Part shown: positions 27,419 through 34,504 of the stretch, piece by piece
Layout: the number at the start of each line of letters is the position of its first letter
Position numbering within the stretch: position 1 is the stretch's first letter
Assembly: GCA_018676675.1 (NCBI GenBank)
Contig: JABHEG010000015.1
Span: 1 to 64,000, forward strand
From: Lentisphaerota bacterium
GTDB lineage: Bacteria; Verrucomicrobiota; Lentisphaeria; Oligosphaerales; JABHEG01
Reading direction: 5' to 3'
DNA length: 64,000 bases
The notes under the pieces: generated by a model
What the model was told of the DNA's origin: nothing
The model's input: only the letters and a program-made list of their open reading frames with translations
Database searches by the model: none
Translations under genes and position numbers: made by a program

Positions 27419-27661
27419 TCAGGCCTTCTTGGACTGAATCAACGCAACCAGTGTGGAAACTGAGCGGAGCGTTTCGGACGTGATGTCGGCTTGCTCGAAT
27501 TGCACGTCGAACATTTCCTCCAGCGCCACGATCAGTTCCAGCAGCAGGAACGAGTCCACCCCGTATTCCGCGAGTTCCTCTTCCGTCTCGATCTCTTCAG
27601 GCTCGATGTCGAGGAACAGGCGTTCGACGATCAGTTCTTTCAGGGATGCTTCTATGGCCAT
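27419..27661 (-). CDS. Lone acyl carrier protein
   Basis: 80 residues, the standard ACP length. The phosphopantetheine serine lies in LAEYGVDSFLLLELIVALEE (DSFLLLEL), the fold is acidic and helical, and it ends LRSVSTLVALIQSKKA. GGAG about 10 bases before the ATG. No ketosynthase, malonyl-transferase or acyl-activating gene is nearby, so this is probably not the housekeeping fatty-acid ACP. It may carry an acyl or amino-acyl group for a specialised reaction. Sits between the universal stress protein gene (13 bases) and the transglutaminase-like gene. Confidence 0.93.
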   Translation of the reverse strand: MAIEASLKELIVERLFLDIEPEEIETEEELAEYGVDSFLLLELIVALEEMFDVQFEQADITSETLRSVSTLVALIQSKKA

Positions 27662-27674
27662 GGTCGCATTTCTC

Positions 27675-28166
27675 CTATCTGGTCCATCCCAGTTTCTCTT
27701 CGAAACTTAGCGGGATGACTAGCACCGGGCAGTTGGCCCGGCGAACGATTTTCTCCGTCACACTACCAAACAGCACTGTACGCAACGCTGTTCGCCCCTG
27801 CCGCCCCATGATGATGAGGTCGGCATCGATCTCGTCCGCAAACTCCAGAATCGCCAGGTAGTCCCGGCCGATCCGCATCTCGACCTCGAAGGTCACACCT
27901 TCAGGGACACGCGATAGGTATGTCTGCTCAATCTTCTTATCAATATCGTTCTTTGCCTTTTCGTCAATGTCCTCGACTTCGTAAATGTACGTTTTCCAGA
28001 ACTGGGCCTCCGGTTCGGGTATGGCGTGAAGCAGGTGGATGTTGGGGGCGGGGGAGTGGAGCGCTTCCTGCAGCGCGAACTCGAAAGCCAGATCCGCATT
28101 CTCGGAGAAGTCGGTGCAGAACAGAATTCGCCGGAACGCACCGTAGCGGTGAGATTCGTCAGCCAT
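27675..28166 (-). CDS. Universal stress protein (UspA family)
   Basis: 163 residues, one Usp domain. FRRILFCTDFSENADLAFEFALQEA is the first strand-helix, and the nucleotide-binding signature is IIMGRQGRTALRTVLFGSVTEKIVRRANCPVLVI (G-2x-G-9x-G-S type), so ATP binding is expected. It lies 53 bases after the TRAP large permease. Usp genes sit next to TRAP transporter genes in several bacteria (TeaD-like), where they modulate transport; that role is inferred here. GGAG precedes the ATG. Confidence 0.92.
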   Translation of the reverse strand: MADESHRYGAFRRILFCTDFSENADLAFEFALQEALHSPAPNIHLLHAIPEPEAQFWKTYIYEVEDIDEKAKNDIDKKIEQTYLSRVPEGVTFEVEMRIGRDYLAILEFADEIDADLIIMGRQGRTALRTVLFGSVTEKIVRRANCPVLVIPLSFEEKLGWTR

Positions 28167-28219
28167 TGCTCGGCTCCTTGCCGTTCTGTGTGAGGGTTGG
28201 ACTTCCCGTCCGCGCTTCC

Positions 28220-29521
28220 TTACCGAACCAGGCTTGGCAGGAATAGCGACACTTGTGGGAAGACGACGAGAATAACAGATGCGATGATGAGGGCGACGAG
28301 GAAGGGCATGCAGCCTCGGAAGATCGTCTGCAACGGGACATCTCGCTCGATTCCGCTCACCACATAGGCGTTTACGCCCACCGGCGGCGAAATGACGCCC
28401 ATCTGAGTCACCACGACGATAATGACCCCGAACCAGATGGGGTCATAGCCCAGGCCGATGACGACCGGGTAGAAAATGGGGATTGTGAGGAGGATAAGGG
28501 CCAGGGCGTCCACAAAGCACCCACTTAACAGATAGAAACCGATGATGAAGGCCATGATCATCCATCCCGGGAGCGGGAGCCCGGACAGCCACTCGGCCAG
28601 GGCAAATGGGATTCGGGTTACGGCCAGGAAGTGTCCGAACATCTTGGCGCCGGCCACGATGATCAGGACCATGCATGACGTTCGGGCTGTTTCCTGCAGG
28701 CTGCGGAACAGGCTGTGCCACGTGAGTTGCCTTCGCGCTGCAGCGATGAGCAGGCTTCCCCCCGCTCCGACAGCGGCAGCTTCAGTCGGGGTGCAGTAGC
28801 CGAAGAACATGCCTCCCATGACGAGTCCGAAGAGGACGAGCGTCTCTGCGACGCCGCCCAGCGAGCGGAAGCGCTCCATCCAGGTTGAGGGCGGGGCGGC
28901 GGGGCCCAGTTCCGGGCGGCGTCGGCAGTTGAACCAGATCGTCAGACAGAACAGCACGGCAATGAGCAATCCGGGGAGAATACCCGCGATGAACAGCTTG
29001 CCGACGGACTGTTCGGTCATAATGCCGTAAACGATGAAGACAACGCTTGGGGGGATGAGCATCCCGAGGCTGCCTCCCGAGGCGACCGATCCGCACGCCA
29101 GTTCCATATCGTACCTGAAGCGGCGCATTTCAGGGAGCGCAACTGAAGCCATGGTTGCGGCCGTGGCGGGGCCTGAACCGCAGATTGCTCCGAAGGCCGT
29201 ACAGGCCCCGACTGTGGCCATGGCCATACCACCCGGGAGCACACCCAGCCAACGATAGGCGGCATCGAAGAGGCGGCGACTTATCCCCGAGTGGAACGCG
29301 ATCTGCCCCATGAAGACGAAGAGCGGAATCACGGTCAGGCTGTAGGACGAGGTCGTTTCATAGAGGTCTGCTGTGATCATGCTGAGCGCGGCATGGGGAT
29401 TCACCAGCAGACCGAAGCCAATCAGTCCCACGGTGGCCATCACGAACGCCACCGGCATGCTGCTCATCAGGAGCAGGAGCATGACGATGCAGCCCAGGAT
29501 GCCTATCTGAACAGGAGTCAC
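28220..29521 (-). CDS. dctM: TRAP transporter large permease (DctM-like)
   Basis: 433 residues from GTG at 29521, which overlaps the DctQ stop as GTGA. Starting there gives the typical family length; earlier in-frame starts would lie inside dctQ. Twelve or so membrane segments, with family motifs PVAFVMATVGLIGFGLLV, GACTAFGAICGSGPATAATM and PPSVVFIVYGIMTEQSVGKLFIAG. It couples sodium flow to import of an organic acid or sugar acid delivered by DctP. The last hydrophobic stretch ends at LFLPSLVR. Confidence 0.96.
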   Translation of the reverse strand: MTPVQIGILGCIVMLLLLMSSMPVAFVMATVGLIGFGLLVNPHAALSMITADLYETTSSYSLTVIPLFVFMGQIAFHSGISRRLFDAAYRWLGVLPGGMAMATVGACTAFGAICGSGPATAATMASVALPEMRRFRYDMELACGSVASGGSLGMLIPPSVVFIVYGIMTEQSVGKLFIAGILPGLLIAVLFCLTIWFNCRRRPELGPAAPPSTWMERFRSLGGVAETLVLFGLVMGGMFFGYCTPTEAAAVGAGGSLLIAAARRQLTWHSLFRSLQETARTSCMVLIIVAGAKMFGHFLAVTRIPFALAEWLSGLPLPGWMIMAFIIGFYLLSGCFVDALALILLTIPIFYPVVIGLGYDPIWFGVIIVVVTQMGVISPPVGVNAYVVSGIERDVPLQTIFRGCMPFLVALIIASVILVVFPQVSLFLPSLVR

Positions 29522-30063
29522 GGTTTGATCATCTCCTTCCCCGGGTGGAGCAGGTTGTGCAGGATGACCAACACGACAACCGCGCATGCGAAGGCCGTGA
29601 CGTAGAGCACCCAAAAGGTCGGGAGTTGGATCGTTGGGGTCACTTCTCCACTGCGCCACATGGCCGTGCCCGAGATGACGCTCTGCCAGGCCAGCAGGGA
29701 GAACAGTGCCATGCCGACGAGGCGGGCGAAGGTGTCAAGCACAATCCTGCCCCGATGGCCGAGCTTATGGAAGAAGTACTCAATCGCGACGTGACCTTTG
29801 ACGGCGGTCGTGTAGGGGAGAGCACAGGTGATTGTCACCGCCCCGATCAGCTTGACGATGTCAAAGGACCCGGGGATCGGGCGTCCGCACTGGCGCAGTA
29901 TGACATCCAGGCAGACGACAGTCATCATGAGCAACACACCCAGGCCGGAGACACCCGCCAGGCCGACGACCAGCAACCTGATCAGGCGGCTGTACCACTT
30001 GAGGAAGTCGCGTGTCTTTGTTTGGGATGAGTGAGCTGCCACAGGCAGAACTCCATACGACAT
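29518..30063 (-). CDS. dctQ: TRAP transporter small permease (DctQ-like)
   Basis: About 181 residues from the ATG at 30063; the frame is open to 30132. Four hydrophobic segments (LLVVGLAGVSGLGVLLMMTV, LIGAVTITCALPYTTAVKGH, MALFSLLAWQSVI, WVLYVTAFACAVVVLVIL) and the DctQ pattern VCLDVILRQCGRPIPGSFDI. No clear ribosome site is seen at either start. It partners with DctM, to which it is translationally coupled, and lies after a hairpin that separates it from dctP. Confidence 0.92.
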   Translation of the reverse strand: MSYGVLPVAAHSSQTKTRDFLKWYSRLIRLLVVGLAGVSGLGVLLMMTVVCLDVILRQCGRPIPGSFDIVKLIGAVTITCALPYTTAVKGHVAIEYFFHKLGHRGRIVLDTFARLVGMALFSLLAWQSVISGTAMWRSGEVTPTIQLPTFWVLYVTAFACAVVVLVILHNLLHPGKEMIKP

Positions 30064-30171
30064 GTCAACGGGAGGGAGGTGACGGCACGGTCTTTCCCGG
30101 GGGGGGCATCTGAGCGATACCTTCCGCCGCAAGGGCGCATCACGAGGTCGACGGCAACGGCGCCCTTCAGG

Positions 30172-30198
30172 CCGCAGCCCATTTCTGAAGGGCTGCGG
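30172..30198 (-). promoter_or_regulatory. 9-bp hairpin between dctP and dctQ
   Basis: CCGCAGCCC (30172-30180) and GGGCTGCGG (30190-30198) form a perfect stem with a 9-base loop, 32 bases past the dctP stop at 30231 in the direction of transcription. No T-run follows. Such stems often stabilise the abundant binding-protein mRNA relative to the permease message; that role is inferred. Confidence 0.55.
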
Positions 30199-30230
30199 GG
30201 GCCTGGAGGAACGTCTCCGGTCGTGTCCTG

Positions 30231-31313
30231 CTACTTCGTGCCGGAGCCGGAGGCGACTGGTGCGGCTGCCTTGGCGATTGCCGCCTTGATGTCGGCCAGA
30301 AGAGCATCTCCCGGCAACCCCTTCTCCTTGGTCTTGGCCACGTAATCATCCAGGACGGGTTGGACGCTGTTCGTCCACTGGGCAAGCTCGGCAGGCGGCA
30401 GGGCGATGATCTCTCGGCCCAGTTGCTCAACGAACGCCTTCCCCTCTCTGTCGGCCTGGTCCCAGGCTTCCCCGTGCATGGCAACCCACTCGGCGCTGAC
30501 TTCCTGGAAGACCTTCTGGACATCAGCTGGCAGTTTGGCCCAACTGGCCTTGTTCATCACCACGAACATGGTGGTGGTATAGCCGATGACCGACGTATCG
30601 GTTACATAGTCGATGACCTCGCCCTGTTTCCAGCCTTTCAGGGTCTCGATCGGGCAGAGCGTTGCTTCGACGACGCCCTTCTGAAGGGCTTCATAGGTTT
30701 CGGGTTGACTCATGCCAACCGGTGTCCCGCCGAGCTTCTCAATGATCTTGGCGGAGAGTCCCGTGGCGCGGACCTTGACTCCCTTCAACTCGGCCAGCGT
30801 GCGGATCGGCTTCTTGCTTGCGATCATACCTGGGCCATGCCCGTGTATGTACATTACTTCCACGTCCGACAGTTCTTCTGGTTGGTATTTCCGGGCCATC
30901 TCGGTGGCGATTTTGGTGGCCGTCTTGCCGTCCGGGTAGCCCAAGGGAAGGTCCAGGCCCTCAAGCAGAGGGAACCGGCCTCGCGTGTAGGCAAAGCAAC
31001 TCATACCGATGTCGGAAATACCGTTGATAACGCCATCGTAGCACTGCGGGGCTTTGGTCAGCGTCCCGGCGGGGAAAACGGTGATCTCTACACGCCCGTC
31101 GGTACGCGTCTTGATCTCCTCGGCCCATTCGACTGCCGTCTTGCATTGGATGTGCGAGGGGGGGAAGAAGACGCTGTAGGTCAGGGTGATTCGCTCTTGG
31201 GGGGGGGCGGGAACGCTAGTCGTGTCAGCTTGCTTCTTGCTACAGCCGGCCAGGCTCAGGACCAGGGCGGCGGCAGCGCATGTAAAGAGCGAAGTCGTGG
31301 TGGCAAGACGCAT
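30231..31313 (-). CDS. dctP: TRAP transporter substrate-binding lipoprotein (DctP-like)
   Basis: About 360 residues from the ATG at 31313, with AAAGGA about 9 bases upstream. A lipobox LSLAGC follows a short hydrophobic segment, so it is a lipoprotein rather than a free periplasmic protein. TRAP solute-binding motifs include [52 protein letters not shown] and [21 protein letters not shown] (the Arg in VRATG usually binds a carboxylate). The substrate is therefore probably an organic or sugar acid. It is the first TRAP gene, 88 bases after the roadblock gene. Confidence 0.95.
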   Translation of the reverse strand: MRLATTTSLFTCAAAALVLSLAGCSKKQADTTSVPAPPQERITLTYSVFFPPSHIQCKTAVEWAEEIKTRTDGRVEITVFPAGTLTKAPQCYDGVINGISDIGMSCFAYTRGRFPLLEGLDLPLGYPDGKTATKIATEMARKYQPEELSDVEVMYIHGHGPGMIASKKPIRTLAELKGVKVRATGLSAKIIEKLGGTPVGMSQPETYEALQKGVVEATLCPIETLKGWKQGEVIDYVTDTSVIGYTTTMFVVMNKASWAKLPADVQKVFQEVSAEWVAMHGEAWDQADREGKAFVEQLGREIIALPPAELAQWTNSVQPVLDDYVAKTKEKGLPGDALLADIKAAIAKAAAPVASGSGTK

Positions 31314-31400
31314 GTCGGTTTTTCCTTTTTCCGTGGCAGAATACGTTTTCCCGTCATGGGAAAGGGGGCTGGGGTTCATGACCAAGGTGCGCAGGAATAC

Positions 31401-31877
31401 TCAGCCGGCGTTCGAAGAGCCAAATATGCTCTTGGAATCTTCAAGCTCAAACCGCGTTTGGGAGGTCCCGTCAGTGTTTGACCTGTTCCGGGCTTCGGTG
31501 AGCACCCTTCGCACAGCCGCTGCAGCGGCGGGGGCGTAGAGTTTGACGAGACCGACCTTGTGGTCGCCGGTGAAGAGCACCACGACGAGGGATTCCTCGT
31601 CAACGGCTTCAATGAGGATACTGCGACGGTCACCTTGGTGCAGGACCGTACTGAACTCGTCTTCCCCGATAATCCTGGCCAGCTCGCGGGTGGCGGCAAA
31701 GACGCCGGCTCCCAAGGCTGAGACGCGCAGAGGATCTTCATCAAGGAGGTTGAGTTGGACCAGAACGTGGCCGGCCTGGTCGCAGATCAGACAGCTGTCG
31801 GCTTCCGCCTGGGCGAGCAGATCCCGGAGTACTCGGCGTAGTCTGTCCGCATCATGGCTGGTCAGTTCCAGCGTCAT
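31401..31877 (-). CDS. Roadblock/LC7-domain protein (MglB-like)
   Basis: About 158 residues from the ATG at 31877 (GAGGGA upstream); a TTG at 31928 lies right after the GTPase stop. Residues about 1-115 form one roadblock/LC7 domain: LRRVLRDLLAQAEADSCLIC, VSALGAGVFAATRELARIIG, FSTVLHQGDRRSILIEAVD and HKVGLVKLYAP. MglB-type roadblock dimers are GTPase-activating partners of MglA. The gene follows an MglA-type GTPase with 51 bases between, so they are almost certainly a pair. The C-terminus (DSKSIFGSSNAG) is polar and probably disordered. Confidence 0.9.
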   Translation of the reverse strand: MTLELTSHDADRLRRVLRDLLAQAEADSCLICDQAGHVLVQLNLLDEDPLRVSALGAGVFAATRELARIIGEDEFSTVLHQGDRRSILIEAVDEESLVVVLFTGDHKVGLVKLYAPAAAAAVRRVLTEARNRSNTDGTSQTRFELEDSKSIFGSSNAG

Positions 31878-31928
31878 CGGCCTGCGTCCCTCAGTGGCGG
31901 TCGCTGTGGTCTGGCGGCGGTCGGGCAA

Positions 31929-32564
31929 TCAGTCAACCAGTCGGAGCTGTTGCCCTTCGGCATCTTTACCCGTGGGGCCGCTGACAAAACGGTGCAACAC
32001 GAGACGGGCAATCATGTTGAGCGCCTCAAAAACGCCCGTGCCATCGGTCGCGACGGAACTGAAACTCGGGCGACGCGTCTCGCCGTTGTTCAGGACAAAC
32101 TCCATGTAGTGCTCGGGAGCGATATTGTCCAGGTCACGTTTGTTGAACTGGATCACGTGTGGGACATGCTCAAGAGACGATCCCTGGGCCCGGAGATTCT
32201 CCTCAAGATTACTGAGGCTCTCCACGTTGGCTTCCATCTCACCCCACTGGCTGTCGGCCACAAAAACGACTCCGTCAACGCCGCGGAGAACGATTCGGCG
32301 GGTGGTGTTATACATGACCTGACCGGGAACGGTGTACATCAGGAAACGCGTCTTGAAGCCTTTGATAGCGTCGGCTTCAAGGGGCATGAAATCGAAGAAA
32401 AGTGTCCGATCCTGGGCGGTGTCGAGGGAGGTCAGGTCGCCCTTGTGATCGGGTCTGATGCGCTCATGGATCGTCTCGAGATTGGTCGTCTTTCCTGAGA
32501 GGGCAGGACCGTAATAGACGATCTTCAACTGGACTTCGCGCGAGGCTTGGTTGACAAACGCCAT
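31929..32564 (-). CDS. mglA: MglA-type Ras-like small GTPase
   Basis: 211 residues from the ATG at 32564 (GGAG 8 bases upstream). P-loop GPALSGKTT at 19-27; the switch-II region TVPGQVMYNTTRR has the MglA-type PGQ instead of Ras DTAGQ; the base-specificity motif is QFNKRDL. MglA proteins set front-rear polarity and direct pili or gliding machinery, controlled by MglB roadblock proteins. Here it is next to a roadblock gene and opposite a second roadblock protein. No motility genes are in the window, so the role may be cell polarity or regulation of the neighbouring transporter. The latter is speculative. Confidence 0.94.
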   Translation of the reverse strand: MAFVNQASREVQLKIVYYGPALSGKTTNLETIHERIRPDHKGDLTSLDTAQDRTLFFDFMPLEADAIKGFKTRFLMYTVPGQVMYNTTRRIVLRGVDGVVFVADSQWGEMEANVESLSNLEENLRAQGSSLEHVPHVIQFNKRDLDNIAPEHYMEFVLNNGETRRPSFSSVATDGTGVFEALNMIARLVLHRFVSGPTGKDAEGQQLRLVD

Positions 32565-32806
32565 TGCTCGTCTCCAGGGGCAGTTCAACAACAACAGGTC
32601 AGGATACCCGGGCCTGTACGCAGTCGTATTGAGCCGGGGGATCAGGCTTCGCCGTCAGACTGGCTGAACAAGCGCAGACGCACTAAACTAAAGCAACAAC
32701 CACAGTTTACCAATGGTCTGAGTCGGTCACCTGTCGAGGCATTGGGCACCCGTGTTGCTCCTCACATGCATCGGCGCTGACTCCGGCCTGAACAGGGGAC
32801 TCAACT

Positions 32807-34486
32807 ATGGCTTCTGATGCGTACGACTCCAACAGTTCGACTGCTGTTCCGGTACCTCTGCGTGCGCTTCTCGCGAAACTGCCGGAGGGACTCCGCGGGG
32901 ACGCCTGGGACGCGGGGAGCATGCCTGATACGTCTTTCCTTGTCGATGCCAAGACACTGCTCGGGCAGTTGCAGTCGGGTAAGGTCTCGATTCCTCTGCG
33001 GGATTGCTACAGCTCCGTCCCTCCAGGCTGGGTCCGTCCTCAGATGGACGCCGAGGTGGAGCTGGATTTGGCGTTGGTCGTGAGTGCCGTTCCGCGTGAT
33101 CTCCTCGTGCCGACGGCTCCCGAAGCCGACGACGTTGCCGGAGCTGCCGGGATTGGTGATCTCTTTGCCGCACACGATGTGGCTGCCGCTCCCCCTGCCG
33201 CGCCCCCGGCGCCCCCGGTTGCCGCTGAACCGGTGTCCCGCCCGATCGTCCTCACGCCGGTTGAGCCTGATCCCGTTCCTGTTGCTGTTGAGGCACCGCC
33301 CGCCGCGCCTGCCCCCCCATCTCCCGCCGCGCCGCTGCTGGCTGTCCATGGCGATGCCATTGACCTTCCGCTCTCGATGGTTCTGAGTGCCCTTCCGGAA
33401 GAACTCCGTGGGCCCAACTGGCAGGCCGGAGCCTTCCCGGAAGGCACGTTCCCGATGGGGCGGAATGAAGCCCTTGCGACACTTCGGGCCGGTCGTGCAG
33501 AGGTGCCGCTCTCTGCAGTGACTGCCATCACTCCCGATGGTTGGCTGGCTCCCGGCGCTGAATCGGGGAGCGTGACTCTCAACCTGGCCCAGGTTGTGGC
33601 GGCCGTGCCGCCCGAGTGGCTGATGGTCAAGGCCGAACTGGCAGACGATGCCAAGGAAGCCACAGCTATACGTGATGTCTTTGCCCCGGCTGGAGTTGCG
33701 ACCCCGGAGCCGGCGATTGCTCCTCCTTCCGAACCGGTCGTTGCTCCGGAACCGGTCGTTGCTCCGGAACCGGCTGCTGTTGTCGCCCCGAGCGAACCAC
33801 TGCCTCCCCCCGTGCCACGCGATGGCTGGGACGGTATCACCCGGTCCCTCGAATACGCGGCCAAAGCGGTCGACATCAACCATGCATCTGTCGCCGATCT
33901 GGTCTCGATCAGAGGCGTTGGCGAGAGTCGGGCTCAGGCCATCATTGCCTTCCGTGACGCACACGGCCCCTTCCCCTCGATCTTCGAGTTGGGCCGAGTG
34001 CCCGGGATCGGTCGGCATCTGTTCCGAGAGATGACCGGTTTCTCCGTACAGTCGAAAGCAGATCCCTATGAGGCCCTCGTCCGTGCCCTGAAGTTTGAGC
34101 TTGACGGTCGTCCGTTGCTCACCCAGATCATTGAGGCGTTGGGGGATCAGCTCCCCGTGAAGGGCTGTCTGCTGTCCGACCGCCAGGGCTTGCCCCTTGG
34201 TGCGACCGGGACTCTCGTGGCCAAAGCTGGTGATTACGCCGCCCTGGGGGCCCATCTCATGCTTCGCAGCGAACGGATGCTGAGGAGATTTGCCGGAGAA
34301 GGGACGGACGCGATGATCCTGCCGGGAGGGACGGGGACCCTGTTGGTGGTCCGCTGTGATGACACGGCTTTTGTGGCTGAAATGGCCAGTTCGCGTGTCT
34401 CACAGAAGACGTTGCGCGTGGCCCGGAAAGCGTTGAGCAAGATCTCGTGGCTTCTCAGTGTTCGGGCTGTGGTAAGCGCGTCCTGA
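32807..34486 (+). CDS. Two-repeat, helix-hairpin-helix, roadblock-domain protein
   Basis: 559 residues, no signal. Residues 16-124 and 187-296 are two copies of a roughly 105-residue repeat: LPEGLRG/LPEELRG, then AG-P-x-TF, a GK/GR-VxxPL segment, PPGW/PDGW, V-L-LxxVVxAVP and a closing I-D-F. Pro/Ala-rich linkers join them; the second has PVVAPE tandem units (DNA about 33732-33775). Residues 355-412 are two ComEA-type helix-hairpin-helix motifs (DINHASVADLVSIRGVGESR, LGRVPGIGRHLF). Residues about 435-550 are a roadblock/LC7-like domain (KGCLLSDRQGLPLGATGTL). It is divergent from mglA, and is probably another partner of it. The repeat family is not one I recognise. Confidence 0.88.
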   Translation: MASDAYDSNSSTAVPVPLRALLAKLPEGLRGDAWDAGSMPDTSFLVDAKTLLGQLQSGKVSIPLRDCYSSVPPGWVRPQMDAEVELDLALVVSAVPRDLLVPTAPEADDVAGAAGIGDLFAAHDVAAAPPAAPPAPPVAAEPVSRPIVLTPVEPDPVPVAVEAPPAAPAPPSPAAPLLAVHGDAIDLPLSMVLSALPEELRGPNWQAGAFPEGTFPMGRNEALATLRAGRAEVPLSAVTAITPDGWLAPGAESGSVTLNLAQVVAAVPPEWLMVKAELADDAKEATAIRDVFAPAGVATPEPAIAPPSEPVVAPEPVVAPEPAAVVAPSEPLPPPVPRDGWDGITRSLEYAAKAVDINHASVADLVSIRGVGESRAQAIIAFRDAHGPFPSIFELGRVPGIGRHLFREMTGFSVQSKADPYEALVRALKFELDGRPLLTQIIEALGDQLPVKGCLLSDRQGLPLGATGTLVAKAGDYAALGAHLMLRSERMLRRFAGEGTDAMILPGGTGTLLVVRCDDTAFVAEMASSRVSQKTLRVARKALSKISWLLSVRAVVSAS

Positions 34487-34504
34487 TGTGCGTCGGCTCG
34501 GCTC

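Noticed and set aside
32801..34255. 484-codon minus-strand open frame
   Set aside because: Antisense to the repeat/HhH/roadblock gene; it is Arg/Gly/His-rich, as expected for the complement of Pro/Ala-rich coding DNA.
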